From positions 1 to 45,011 of the IMG/VR virus record IMGVR_UViG_3300030380_000065: a DNA stretch of 45,011 nucleotides; one strand, written 5' to 3'. Below are positions 7,664 to 14,843 of this stretch, piece by piece (position 1 is the stretch's first letter; each line of letters begins with the position of its first letter). The DNA comes from a virus. A program made the translations under genes and the position numbers. The notes beneath the pieces are model-generated. The model did no database searches. It had not been told where the DNA came from and was given only the letters and a program-made list of their open reading frames with translations.

Positions 7664-8067
7664 TATTCATAGCTCTTTCTAACTTGCATAATGATAGTGT
7701 AACTATCTGCTGATGAATGACCTACTGTAGTAAACATAATATCACCAGTTACACCAGAACTTGCAGGATTGGTTAATCCCCCAAAAGATGTATAATCGTG
7801 GTGTCCACTTTGATTTTCACCTAACTCAATGCAAAAGTCATCTGTTGAGGCATCAAACAAAACTTTAACTTTCATGCCATTACACTGCCACCAAATCTTT
7901 TCAATGGTAGCTCTAGTGCAAGCCTCTCCTCTAGCATTTGTTGCTAAAGCAGAAACATCAACTTTTTTTACTGCACTTTCACCTGATCCGTCAGAAATAT
8001 TAGTGAATTTTAGAACAGCATTTTGATGTCCGTCTACTAAAGTTTGTGAGGTAACTGCGTCTGCCAT
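7663..8067 (-). CDS. Conserved virion structural protein
   Basis: 134 residues with beta-rich character. The segments AVLKFTNISDGSGESAVKKV, IEKIWWQCNGMKVKVLFDAS, ELGENQSGHHDYTSFGGL and GDIMFTTVGHSSADSYTIIM follow a pattern I recall as a frequent structural protein of marine phages. Only two Cys outside the N-terminal domain are seen, and there is no membrane segment. It precedes the basic mini-gene block and follows the 209-residue structural gene in transcription. A role as a capsid or tail accessory protein is an inference. Confidence 0.75.
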   Translation of the reverse strand: MADAVTSQTLVDGHQNAVLKFTNISDGSGESAVKKVDVSALATNARGEACTRATIEKIWWQCNGMKVKVLFDASTDDFCIELGENQSGHHDYTSFGGLTNPASSGVTGDIMFTTVGHSSADSYTIIMQVRKSYE

Positions 8068-8079
8068 ATTACTCTCCTA

Positions 8080-8709
8080 TTAATAAACTGAGTATTCTAT
8101 TTCCAGAGTTGCACGGAAAGCAGTTAGAGCAGTATCACAAGCAGCACCTGCACATAAATATAAATTTTTACTTGCTATAGCTGCATTTATGTTTGGCTCA
8201 AACACATGGAAAGTACCAGCAGTTGCATCTAAATCTATATCTATTTCTGTCACAGAGTCTGTTGCAGATATTCTTGGATTAAAAGAAGCTACTCCTGCAC
8301 CAACAATCTCTGTTCCAGATGATATTGCAGTATTAGTTGCAGTTCCAGATGTTGCACTTAGTTGTAGATTAGCTACTGACTGTGCATCACTTGCTGCCGC
8401 AGTTGTAATACCTATAACCACTTTATGAATGAAAAACTTACTTGCAGTTACTAAAGCATCTGGATGATCAGTGTTTAATTCACCGAGCTCAACAAGAACA
8501 TCATCGTCTGCATAAGTAACTGATCCTGCATTAGTATCGGCAAGACTTATTGCAAATGTTTGAATTTTTCTTGTACCCATAGATATAAGTTGTCCAGTTG
8601 AATTAACTGAAAACCCAGTTTCTGTTATAGCACCACTTGTGCCATCTTTATTTATTACATTAAATCCACCCTCGGAACGGACTGGACCTGAAAAGGTTGT
8701 GTTAGCCAT
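8080..8709 (-). CDS. Conserved virion structural protein (first gene after the capsid terminator)
   Basis: 209 residues. The N-terminus MANTTFSGPVRSEGGFNVIN is one I recall repeatedly in marine phages just downstream of the capsid gene. The remainder is Ala/Ser/Thr rich and beta-like, with KFFIHKVVIGITTAA and LYLCAGAACDTALTAFRATL near the end. It has a clear ribosome site (AAGGAGACTAAC) and begins 63 bases past the terminator hairpin that follows the capsid gene. A minor capsid or decoration role is likely but not shown. Confidence 0.75.
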   Translation of the reverse strand: MANTTFSGPVRSEGGFNVINKDGTSGAITETGFSVNSTGQLISMGTRKIQTFAISLADTNAGSVTYADDDVLVELGELNTDHPDALVTASKFFIHKVVIGITTAAASDAQSVANLQLSATSGTATNTAISSGTEIVGAGVASFNPRISATDSVTEIDIDLDATAGTFHVFEPNINAAIASKNLYLCAGAACDTALTAFRATLEIEYSVY

Positions 8710-8772
8710 GTTAGTCTCCTTGTCTTGGCCAATGTCGAACTTAATTGTTCGTCAAGGTAATTTAACTATACA

Positions 8773-8801
8773 CAAAAAAAAGGGGTCTGAAAAGACCCCT
8801 T
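8773..8801 (-). terminator. Rho-independent terminator after the major capsid gene
   Basis: The arms AGGGGTCT (8781-8788) and AGACCCCT (8793-8800) pair perfectly around a 4-base loop, with a further A-T pair outside. On the minus strand the hairpin is followed by eight T (8773-8780). It lies about 20 bases after the stop of the capsid gene at 8821. It would set capsid mRNA apart from the downstream tail genes, either as a strong stop or as a read-through attenuator. Confidence 0.92.
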
Positions 8802-8820
8802 ATAAAATATGTAAATATTT

Positions 8821-9732
8821 TTATGCGGCTCCTGGAGAACCAAAGACACATCTTGGATCTGAAAAACCAAAGGCGTAACGCTCTCTAGCTTTATATCTCA
8901 TGTTGCCTGTGTCAAAGTCAGCTTCCATGCTTGTGCTTAATGGTATTCTTTCAAAATATTTGAAACCATTAGGTGCATCTGTTTTTAAGAAAAACGCATC
9001 TGTATCAGTTAAGAAATGATTAATGGTGTAACCATCTGGTATCATCCCTCTGTTCTTAATAGCGTTTAAATCATTATCAGATGTACCAACTCTTAGAGTT
9101 GACTCAAGCAGTCTGTCTGCAACAAATTGCAATGCAGGTGGAACAATTAATTTCATTCCTCTTAATGCAACAATCATGTTTCTTTCATCAACAAATTGTG
9201 AAATGTCAATCAAAGCATTTTCTAATGATGTTTCATTTAGATCTGCTGCAGTTGATGGTTCATTTCTAAATGTACCACCACCACCTAATGGGTGGTCTGT
9301 TGCACAAAGCTCTTTGCCATCACCACCTGCAAAACTTGAATCAAACGCATTGTTTAACACAGCAGCAGCTTTGACTTGCTTTGTGTGAGACATTGATCTT
9401 GCTAACGCTCTTGTATATCTAGCTCCAAGTTGATCATACAAATTGTCTTCCATAGCCTCTTCTGTTAATGCAAAAGCTAATGCAATAGTTTCCATTGTAT
9501 ATCTTGAAGTGTAGACTTCGTTTGCTTGATCAAACTGTACTCCAGCACCTTCTGACTTTGTTGAAGCATTTCCAAATCCACTCAACATTACCTCTTCTTC
9601 AAAAGCTCTGTCAGATGATTCTGTTTCATAGATTTCTAAATGCTCATTGTCGTAACGATCATATTCCATGCCGAATAAAGCGTTAAGACCAGGTTCTAAC
9701 TCTTTTACGAGTTGTGCTCGTGATATAGCCAT
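8821..9732 (-). CDS. Major capsid protein
   Basis: 303 residues. The opening MAISRAQLVKELEPGLNALF, then MEYDRY, and the central YTMETIALAFALTEEAMEDN and KLIVPPALQFVADRLLES are hallmarks of the HK97-fold capsid proteins I recall from marine phages (Mu gpT-like group). The C-terminal KARERYAFGFSDPR also fits. It follows scaffold and decoration-type genes and has a strong AAGGGAG ribosome site. A dedicated terminator right after it agrees with high expression. It should form the icosahedral shell. Confidence 0.9.
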   Translation of the reverse strand: MAISRAQLVKELEPGLNALFGMEYDRYDNEHLEIYETESSDRAFEEEVMLSGFGNASTKSEGAGVQFDQANEVYTSRYTMETIALAFALTEEAMEDNLYDQLGARYTRALARSMSHTKQVKAAAVLNNAFDSSFAGGDGKELCATDHPLGGGGTFRNEPSTAADLNETSLENALIDISQFVDERNMIVALRGMKLIVPPALQFVADRLLESTLRVGTSDNDLNAIKNRGMIPDGYTINHFLTDTDAFFLKTDAPNGFKYFERIPLSTSMEADFDTGNMRYKARERYAFGFSDPRCVFGSPGAA

Positions 9733-9745
9733 AATCTAATCTCCC

Positions 9746-10330
9746 TTACGCTAATCCTGCACCCTTTTGCCCAAATATGTGATTTTGAATCACAACATAG
9801 ACATTGGTTGCATCTGATGAAACATCGCTATTCTCTGGATCTTGCGAAATATCAATCGCTTTCAGAGGTAAACCAGCGGTGGTTGCACCTGTTGTTACAT
9901 CTAACTCTGCACCAGAAATACCAGTTACAGTAGAACCTGCGGTGGTATAAACGATGTCAAAGTTACCTAATAAATCTGCAACTGGAAATGCAGCATCAGC
10001 TTGGATTTCAAAGATAACATTTGGGTCATCTATAATGAAAGCCTCAATGTCCGCAGCATTTGTGCTTGCAGGGTAAAAGTTGGAAAAAGTTTCTTTTCCA
10101 GTTGTAGGGTCTGTAAACCTACAACCATTGAATACTCCAACTATTGGAACAGTACCACCATCAGCGTGAACTTCCACGCCTCCGCCAGTGACTTGCATAA
10201 CCATGTCACCTTGAAATATAGCAGTTCCATAATTGGCAGCGATTCTATATCGGCTTTGACCACCAGTCCAAGGTGCACCACCTATCATTCTGATTGGTCT
10301 CATACCGAAAGCAGCATCTTGATTTGCCAT
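9746..10330 (-). CDS. Capsid-associated structural protein (decoration-like)
   Basis: 194 residues. The N-terminus MANQDAAFGMRPIRMIGGAP and the following beta-rich sequence (TAIFQGDMVMQVTGGGVEVH, VPIVGVFNGCRFTDPTTGKE) match a protein I recall immediately upstream of capsid genes in marine phages. It lies 13 bases before the capsid gene and is preceded by TAGGAGAG. Position and composition suggest a capsid decoration or stabilising protein. An exact structural role cannot be read from the sequence. Confidence 0.75.
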   Translation of the reverse strand: MANQDAAFGMRPIRMIGGAPWTGGQSRYRIAANYGTAIFQGDMVMQVTGGGVEVHADGGTVPIVGVFNGCRFTDPTTGKETFSNFYPASTNAADIEAFIIDDPNVIFEIQADAAFPVADLLGNFDIVYTTAGSTVTGISGAELDVTTGATTAGLPLKAIDISQDPENSDVSSDATNVYVVIQNHIFGQKGAGLA

Positions 10331-10355
10331 TTTACTCTCCTAAGTAAGAATTTTA

Positions 10356-10808
10356 TTAACTTTGTCTCTTGCCACCAAAGTGTACTTGAGACTTTCTTTC
10401 CTTAGATATTGGCATTGCAGGGTTTGACTCTTTCATTAAATCCCTATCAACAGCCTCCATCTGGGTATCTGTCTTATTCCTAAAGTAAGCATTTCTTTCT
10501 TCTACTATTTCTTCAGGAATCCGTGCTAATAAAAGTCCTCCTTGACCAATTACTCCAGCATTTTTGCCTTCATCAATCACGGGAAATTCTGCATCTGGAT
10601 AATCCTCTGCACGAACAAGTTCATATCCCTCTCTTTGCCGTTTATGAACATTAGCTTTATCATCATAGTCCATAACTCGTTCTCTAATCCACCTATGCTT
10701 ATAACCTATAGGTGCTGGTGGAGCATCTAATTGATTTGGCGGTGTCCAACCTTTTTTTCTTTCCTGTTTTTCACGAGTTGCAGACTCTCGACTGGTTCTA
10801 TCCACCAT
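10356..10808 (-). CDS. Conserved protein of the capsid block, unknown function
   Basis: 150 residues, charged and hydrophilic. It contains PPAPIGYKHRWIRERVMDYD, REGYELVRAEDYPD and GLLLARIPEEIVEERNAYFR. The YKHRWIR...EGYE.VR.ED pattern is one I recall between scaffold and capsid genes in marine phages. A strong AAAGGAG site precedes the ATG. No catalytic motif is visible. A head assembly or capsid-maturation helper is plausible from position. Confidence 0.7.
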   Translation of the reverse strand: MVDRTSRESATREKQERKKGWTPPNQLDAPPAPIGYKHRWIRERVMDYDDKANVHKRQREGYELVRAEDYPDAEFPVIDEGKNAGVIGQGGLLLARIPEEIVEERNAYFRNKTDTQMEAVDRDLMKESNPAMPISKERKSQVHFGGKRQS

Positions 10809-10811
10809 TTT

Positions 10812-11744
10812 TTAGGCTCCTTTCCTGGTTTCAATTTTAGATACCTCTTTTGCATATTGATCTAAAGGTATTCTCATTTTTTTAGCAAATGCAACTTGTC
10901 CAGGGGTAAGCTCTATTTGCTTTTTCCGCCCACTTGATACGGCTTTGCCGTTTGCAGGTGCGACAGTCTGGGCGACTTTTCTGTCACTCTGAAACTTATG
11001 AGGAAATTCAATTCTCATTCTTCTATCTATTTCCTTGTAATATTCATCTGTTGATGGATCAAATCCATCTACACTTACTATTTGTTCGTGTATAGCTTGA
11101 GCACCACGAGACATTACCATATCTTGACCAAACCAAGTATTTTTACCAAGCCAAGATTGTAATTTTGGATCTATCTCTTGTTTTTCTTGGGCCTGCCTCG
11201 CTTGAGGTTGGTTTTCTTTACTTTGTCCCTCATCTGCTTTAGTTGCTGCATTTTCGGTTCTAAGTTTTTGTATTCTGAGCCTCTCATTTTCAATAGCAAG
11301 TCTAGCCATGAGGTCACTCGCTTCAGACATTTTTTCAGCATCTCCAGCATCAAAAGCCTCCTTGTATAATTTTTTTGCACTAGCAGTTTGAGCTTCAATT
11401 CTATTTCCAAACTCTGAAGTATAGCCAGTATTTAGTTGTTGAAGTTGTTTTTGAAGCTCCTCATTTTTTCTTTTTTGTTCCTCTGCATATTTGTATGCAG
11501 CATCAGCTTCTTCTAAAGCAACTTTTCTTTTAGCAGTAAGTTGATTAATACGCTTTTGCACATTTTCTGAATACTCATCTAATTCTTCTTCAGATTGTTC
11601 AGAACGAACATCTGTTCGCTCATCTTCTTTTTCAACAACTGGTTGAGTCTCTACTTTTTTTTGCTCTGGTTCCTCGATGTCAACTATTACGTTTTCTTCG
11701 ACAGAGTTTTCTTCTTTAATTTGTTCTTGTGTTTCATTCATCAT
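10812..11744 (-). CDS. Capsid scaffold-like protein
   Basis: 310 residues from the ATG at 11744. A GTG at 11753 is in frame, but GTGGAGAG itself forms the ribosome site for the ATG, so I reject the GTG. The first 70 residues are very acidic, residues about 70-170 form a long coiled coil (RINQLTAKRKVALEEADAAY onward, EELQKQLQQL), and the C-terminus is basic with GQVAFAKKMRIPLDQYAKEV. This acidic/coiled-coil/basic-tail layout and the place just before the capsid gene are typical of scaffold proteins. Its codons also hold one copy of CGAACATCTGTTCG (11605-11618). Confidence 0.75.
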   Translation of the reverse strand: MMNETQEQIKEENSVEENVIVDIEEPEQKKVETQPVVEKEDERTDVRSEQSEEELDEYSENVQKRINQLTAKRKVALEEADAAYKYAEEQKRKNEELQKQLQQLNTGYTSEFGNRIEAQTASAKKLYKEAFDAGDAEKMSEASDLMARLAIENERLRIQKLRTENAATKADEGQSKENQPQARQAQEKQEIDPKLQSWLGKNTWFGQDMVMSRGAQAIHEQIVSVDGFDPSTDEYYKEIDRRMRIEFPHKFQSDRKVAQTVAPANGKAVSSGRKKQIELTPGQVAFAKKMRIPLDQYAKEVSKIETRKGA

Positions 11745-11752
11745 GCTCTCCA

Positions 11753-12223
11753 CTATACATAAGAAATATCTGTTGGATCAAGTATTTTTGCAATAATATT
11801 ATCATCATTTATAAGTCTAAGCTCAAGTCCTTCCACTTTAAACCTATTTCCAGCATATCTGCCCATAAGTACCCATTCTTTCTCAGAACAGTACGCTCCA
11901 TTTGGGAATTTATGAGTGTCTTGATATGCGTCTGGACCCATTTTGACAACATAAGCTACTACTGTTGCAAATGATTCTCTTTCTCTTGTTGCATCAGGTA
12001 TGTATATGCCACCCTTAGTCTTTTCTTTCGGATAATATGGTATTACCAAAAGTCTATAACCAGTTGGTTGTGGCAACCTATTCAATGTAGATTCATCTAA
12101 CTTTGAAGGATCATCTTCATTTTTGTTAGGTTCTTCATTTTTGAATCCTTTGCTTATTGCAGATGGTGTTGGGTTAATATTTTTTGCCAACAATCTGTCG
12201 GGAACATAAAGTTTTTTAGTCAT
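11753..12223 (-). CDS. groES: GroES-like co-chaperonin
   Basis: 156 residues. After a hydrophilic N-terminal extension of about 48 residues comes the co-chaperonin fold: LPQPTGYRLLVIPYYPKEKT, GGIYIPDATRERE for the mobile loop region, ATVVAYVVKMGPDAY, CSEKEWVLMGRYAGNRFKVE and LRLINDDNIIAKI at the end. Cellular GroES is about 97 residues, so the N-terminal extension is extra. Phage co-chaperonins (T4 gp31 is the model) pair with host GroEL to fold the capsid protein, and this gene sits directly before scaffold and capsid genes. The family call is firm; capsid folding is an inference. Confidence 0.85.
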   Translation of the reverse strand: MTKKLYVPDRLLAKNINPTPSAISKGFKNEEPNKNEDDPSKLDESTLNRLPQPTGYRLLVIPYYPKEKTKGGIYIPDATRERESFATVVAYVVKMGPDAYQDTHKFPNGAYCSEKEWVLMGRYAGNRFKVEGLELRLINDDNIIAKILDPTDISYV

Positions 12224-12407
12224 CTTCTATACCTTTCATCGAGGTTCTTATTTCTTCAATTACCCAAGTCATGCCTCGTATCTGACCTGTTATAAACCGA
12301 TAGTCCTCAATGGAGTCTATCGAACCATCTGCTAAAGACTGCGTTAACTCATCTTGTCTTTTGCGAATGTTCTTTAATAAATACTCTGCTAATTTAATAC
12401 CATCCAT
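12216..12407 (-). CDS. Small helical phage protein, unknown function
   Basis: 63 residues (MDGIKLAEYLLKNIRKRQDE..., SIEDYRFITGQIRGMTWVIE). An in-frame ATG at 12446 lies inside the preceding small gene and would add an unlikely Cys-rich leader, so I take the ATG at 12407 with GGAAACC upstream. Predicted to be two helices. It overlaps the GroES-like gene by 8 bases. I recall such short genes in this position in marine phages without known function. Confidence 0.7.
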   Translation of the reverse strand: MDGIKLAEYLLKNIRKRQDELTQSLADGSIDSIEDYRFITGQIRGMTWVIEEIRTSMKGIEDD

Positions 12408-12409
12408 AA

Positions 12410-12562
12410 TTAGGTTTCCACACAAGTAGTAAAGCAAACAGGACATTTATATTCTATATAACGATAAATACCATACTCTGGTATTGGTTCCTCATGCTCT
12501 ACTTCTTTCATAGCAACTTTATGAATATAACAAATAGCAACTTTCTTTTTTTCATCTTCCAT
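12410..12562 (-). CDS. 50-residue Cys/His mini-protein, zinc-finger-like
   Basis: The frame gives MEDEKKKVAICYIHKVAMKE and ends YKCPVCFTTCVET. The start overlaps the stop of the holin-like gene as TAATG, and the stop lies two bases before the next start. Cys11, His14 and the C-terminal Cys-x2-Cys-x3-Cys could coordinate zinc. The position between two coupled genes with no other use of the 150 bases supports it. I do not recognise the family. No strong ribosome site is seen apart from the overlap. Confidence 0.65.
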   Translation of the reverse strand: MEDEKKKVAICYIHKVAMKEVEHEEPIPEYGIYRYIEYKCPVCFTTCVET

Positions 12563-12957
12563 TACTTAGTTAAACCTTTTTGCTTCTCGTATGTCCGCAA
12601 TCCACCAATTCCTAACATTCCGCCAAGAACAGTTAAAAGTGTACCCATATCAAATTCAGGTAGCTCTGGTAGCTCTGCACCAGCAAAACTCGCACCAAAT
12701 ATAATTAAATCTTTTACGATAAAATGATATGCAAAGGCAATCGCACAGACCCATCCAACAGCAGGTCGCCATCCACCCTTAAATATAGAACCACTTGCAG
12801 CCTCAGCTTTGTTTATTTCTAACTGGGCAAGTAACGCTTCTTGAGCGTGTTTTTCGGACATCGTAGCTATCTCGTGGGCGAGTTTTGCTTTTTGATCTGC
12901 GTCTGGAATAAATTTATCTAATAGTCCAGTAACTGGACCTATAAGTGCTTGTAACAT
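12562..12957 (-). CDS. Holin-like membrane protein (HOL3TM type)
   Basis: 131 residues. An amphipathic N-terminal helical part (LIGPVTGLLDKFIPDADQKA, AQEALLAQLEINKAEA) is followed by GGWRPAVGWVCAIAFAYHFI as a first membrane segment (about 63-90) and by a second at about 104-121 (MGTLLTVLGGMLGIGGLRTY). The KGGWRP(A/L)xGW box and charged tail are typical of the three-TM phage holin family. Holins open the inner membrane for lysozyme; the matching lysozyme in this genome is far away at 42216-42665. A family-level call. Confidence 0.8.
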   Translation of the reverse strand: MLQALIGPVTGLLDKFIPDADQKAKLAHEIATMSEKHAQEALLAQLEINKAEAASGSIFKGGWRPAVGWVCAIAFAYHFIVKDLIIFGASFAGAELPELPEFDMGTLLTVLGGMLGIGGLRTYEKQKGLTK

Positions 12958-12966
12958 GGCTACCTC

Positions 12967-13164
12967 CTAGTACACTTTCACTCTCTTTGGATTTATATTT
13001 GGTATGAGTTTACACATACATTGATAGTTTTCAACTTCTTTTGACATATTTATATTTTGATTGCTCAATCTTTTTGAATAATACAAACAATCATTTACAT
13101 TTTTAAAATACACTCCACCATTATAAACATCGTTTAAATAACACATGAGCATAAACACAGTCAT
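12967..13164 (-). CDS. Small phage protein, unknown function
   Basis: 65 residues. MTVFMLMCYLNDVYNGGVYF, then NVNDCLYYSKRLSNQNI and YQCMCKLIPNI, gives four Cys and many Tyr. The N-terminal hydrophobic stretch may act as a signal or membrane segment, and the Cys residues could then form disulphides in the periplasm. It begins in an overlap with the upstream gene and ends nine bases before the holin-like start. I recall a similar protein near lysis genes of marine phages but no function. Confidence 0.65.
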   Translation of the reverse strand: MTVFMLMCYLNDVYNGGVYFKNVNDCLYYSKRLSNQNINMSKEVENYQCMCKLIPNINPKRVKVY

Positions 13165-13445
13165 TTTTTTCTTGCACGCTTCAATGACTCTTTAGCAGAT
13201 TTAGCTATTCTAACTACCTCTGCTTTTTTCATCACTTTTGCCCTTTGTTCCATGACAGTAAGGATTTGAATTTTTCTAGCATAAGGCTTATTAATTCTTT
13301 TGACCTTTGCAACTGTTGCACGAGCATCAGCAGGAGTTGCAAATTTAATCCTAACAGTGTCTTTTGGATTTTCGTCAGTATAGAGTCTTCTTCCCGAACC
13401 TTTAGGTTTTTTTCCTGAACCAGTTTTTGGATCTTTTTTTGCCAT
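13161..13445 (-). CDS. Small basic protein, unknown function
   Basis: 94 residues, very basic. The N-terminus MAKKDPKTGSGKKPKGSGRR, then LYTDENPKDTVRIKFATPAD, and the helical C-terminus (KRINKPYARKIQILTVMEQR, KESLKRARKK) form a conserved phage pattern in my memory. It overlaps the next gene by four bases. Charge and position in the late operon match the other basic mini-proteins here. No known activity. Confidence 0.7.
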   Translation of the reverse strand: MAKKDPKTGSGKKPKGSGRRLYTDENPKDTVRIKFATPADARATVAKVKRINKPYARKIQILTVMEQRAKVMKKAEVVRIAKSAKESLKRARKK

Positions 13446-13452
13446 AAATTAA

Positions 13453-13596
13453 TCACTTTTTCTTTTTGCCATTTTTGTATCTTTTGCTTTGATCTTTTTT
13501 TATTTTTGTCAAAACTTTTGCTTGCTTTGCGTGTAATTTAGAGGCTTTTCGTAACCCGCCTATAACTTTTTTTAAAGGTTTTGTGTAATGTGGCAT
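13453..13596 (-). CDS. 47-residue basic mini-protein
   Basis: The frame gives MPHYTKPLKKVIGGLRKASK and ends RYKNGKKKK. It has a strong AGAGGAG site six bases before the ATG and fills a gap that otherwise holds no gene. About half the residues are Lys, Arg or His. I recall MPHxTxxxKKAxxGLRKASK-type peptides in marine phages. Function unknown; the charge suggests nucleic-acid or capsid-interior binding. Confidence 0.65.
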   Translation of the reverse strand: MPHYTKPLKKVIGGLRKASKLHAKQAKVLTKIKKDQSKRYKNGKKKK

Positions 13597-13620
13597 TTAA
13601 ACTCCTCTGAAAAATTTAAT

Positions 13621-13845
13621 TTATTTTTTTTGTGTGACATTGTTATCTGATTTATGCTCGTGACCCATCCAAATACCGAAAACGCCTGTCATAACGCCCA
13701 TGACGACTGATACGAAAGCGGATTGACTAGCAGTTGGGGAATCCAAGTTCATAAACCATTCTGCACATCTCCATGACATAACTGTACTAGCTAACATCAT
13801 AAATCTTGGTAATATCTTAAGTTTAATTAAAGTTTCTGCGTTCAT
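13621..13845 (-). CDS. Small inner-membrane protein
   Basis: 74 residues with two hydrophobic segments: LPRFMMLASTVMSWRCAEWF (about 12-31) and AFVSVVMGVMTGVFGIWMGH (about 43-62), ended by a charged tail. The LIKLKxLPRFMMLA opening is one I recall from phage membrane proteins beside holins. It overlaps the next gene by four bases. It could be a second holin, antiholin or membrane anchor. No experiment or motif decides this. Confidence 0.7.
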   Translation of the reverse strand: MNAETLIKLKILPRFMMLASTVMSWRCAEWFMNLDSPTASQSAFVSVVMGVMTGVFGIWMGHEHKSDNNVTQKK

Positions 13846-14051
13846 TGTATTAATAGCTCATTCAAACCAAAGCCCTCCAGTAATATCAGAGTGAAAAATA
13901 ACAATAAAATTCCACCTGCTATCAGTTTACCACTAAAATTAGTTGATCCAATCTTTATTGCAACAAACTCGTTACTTAGTATTCTTAAAGATAGCTCGAA
14001 ACTATTCTCGTCAATCTTTACACTTATTGGTTTTTTATCTTTATCACTCAT
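13842..14051 (-). CDS. Small single-pass membrane protein
   Basis: 69 residues. The first 40 are hydrophilic and beta-like (ISVKIDENSFELSLRILSNE, FVAIKIGSTN), followed by one membrane helix at about 43-60 (LIAGGILLLFFTLILLEGF). It is coupled by four-base overlaps to genes on both sides in a run of three membrane proteins. A role in lysis or superinfection control would suit this place but is not shown. Confidence 0.65.
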   Translation of the reverse strand: MSDKDKKPISVKIDENSFELSLRILSNEFVAIKIGSTNFSGKLIAGGILLLFFTLILLEGFGLNELLIQ

Positions 14052-14530
14052 CTTCTACCTTCTTTATAAATCCACGCAAGAAAAAATAAAAATCCTACAA
14101 CTGTACAAGCTAAAAATATCCAGCCTATAACTTCCCATATTTTTCTTACAAATTGTTGTCTGTCATATATTTCTTTTTTTCTTTGCAGCCTTATATCTGC
14201 TTCCATTTGGAGAATCTCATTCCAAGAATTAGGACCATGATAAAAGTTTATAAAAGTTTTAAGTTCTTGTCTTTGAGCCTCTAATTTTTTTTTTGCAGTA
14301 AAAGCTTCTATAGCACTGGCTTGTATTTCGTTGCCTTTAAATAATTTTCTAAGAGGTGAGGCATTTTTTGCAGATTTTTCTGCATTATCAATATCACTTA
14401 AAGCAGTCATCCAGCGACCTAGATCTTTGCCCATAGATTCTATTTCACGACCTGCTTGGAATCCACGCTTTATTGCGTTAAATGCCGTATTCGCTGCCGT
14501 AATAGCTACACCTATGGTTGCTGGGTCCAT
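14048..14530 (-). CDS. Coiled-coil protein with C-terminal membrane helix
   Basis: 160 residues. [20 protein letters not shown], then KRGFQAGREIESMGKDLGRW, leads into a helical region (EAFTAKKKLEAQRQELKTFI). A membrane segment lies at about 131-153 (IWEVIGWIFLACTVVGFLFF), followed by a short basic tail. The pattern is one I recall in marine phages between portal and lysis genes. It might be a spanin-like or membrane-tethered lysis protein or a virion component. Overlaps bind it to both neighbouring genes. Confidence 0.7.
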   Translation of the reverse strand: MDPATIGVAITAANTAFNAIKRGFQAGREIESMGKDLGRWMTALSDIDNAEKSAKNASPLRKLFKGNEIQASAIEAFTAKKKLEAQRQELKTFINFYHGPNSWNEILQMEADIRLQRKKEIYDRQQFVRKIWEVIGWIFLACTVVGFLFFLAWIYKEGRR

Positions 14531-14754
14531 TAAAATATACCCTTAAATTTTTGTGGTTTAGCTATATCAGAAAACTTTTTTATTATACCACCACTACTCT
14601 TTTTTATTGGCTTTTTTCGGTTTACTTTTTTTCTTTGTTTTCCCGCTTTTGACAATGCTATAGCTATCGCTTGTTTCTGTGGATACTTTTCTTTCCTCAA
14701 CTTGCGTATATTCTTGCTGATTGTTTTTTGGCTCGATCCTTTCTTCAATGGCAT
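14530..14754 (-). CDS. Small basic protein with [21 protein letters not shown] motif (DUF6496-like)
   Basis: 74 residues. The N-terminal stretch [20 protein letters not shown], then [16 protein letters not shown], is a well conserved phage and bacterial motif I recall as DUF6496. The C-terminus is Gly/Lys rich ([15 protein letters not shown]). It lies in a different frame from the overlapping gene at 14594-14839 for 161 bases on the same strand and is linked to the next gene by overlap. No known function. Confidence 0.75.
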   Translation of the reverse strand: MPLKKGSSQKTISKNIRKLRKEKYPQKQAIAIALSKAGKQRKKVNRKKPIKKSSGGIIKKFSDIAKPQKFKGIF

Positions 14755-14839
14755 TTACAACTCCTTCTTTTGCAAGTCTTCTTTGTCTTTTCTTTTCTTT
14801 TTCTACTTCCCAAATTTTTTCTCTAATAGAACTTACCAT
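14594..14839 (-). CDS. Small charged protein overlapping the DUF6496-like gene
   Basis: 81 residues ([38 protein letters not shown], then a Lys/Ser-rich tail). It starts five bases after the portal stop, with an adjacent AAAGGATAAAATA. The first half is a charged helix; the second half is low complexity and shares its DNA with the downstream gene in another frame. The N-terminal half looks like a real coding segment, while the overlapping tail is probably under constraint from the other gene. Unknown function. Confidence 0.55.
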   Translation of the reverse strand: MVSSIREKIWEVEKEKKRQRRLAKEGVVNAIEERIEPKNNQQEYTQVEERKVSTETSDSYSIVKSGKTKKKSKPKKANKKE

Positions 14840-14843
14840 TATT

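Noticed and set aside
8737-8752. CGAACTTAATTGTTCG before the gene at 8080-8709 as a member of the island array
   Set aside because: Symmetric and similar, but a single copy with a different centre; it lacks a -10 element beside the TTGACG, so I did not call it a promoter or array member.
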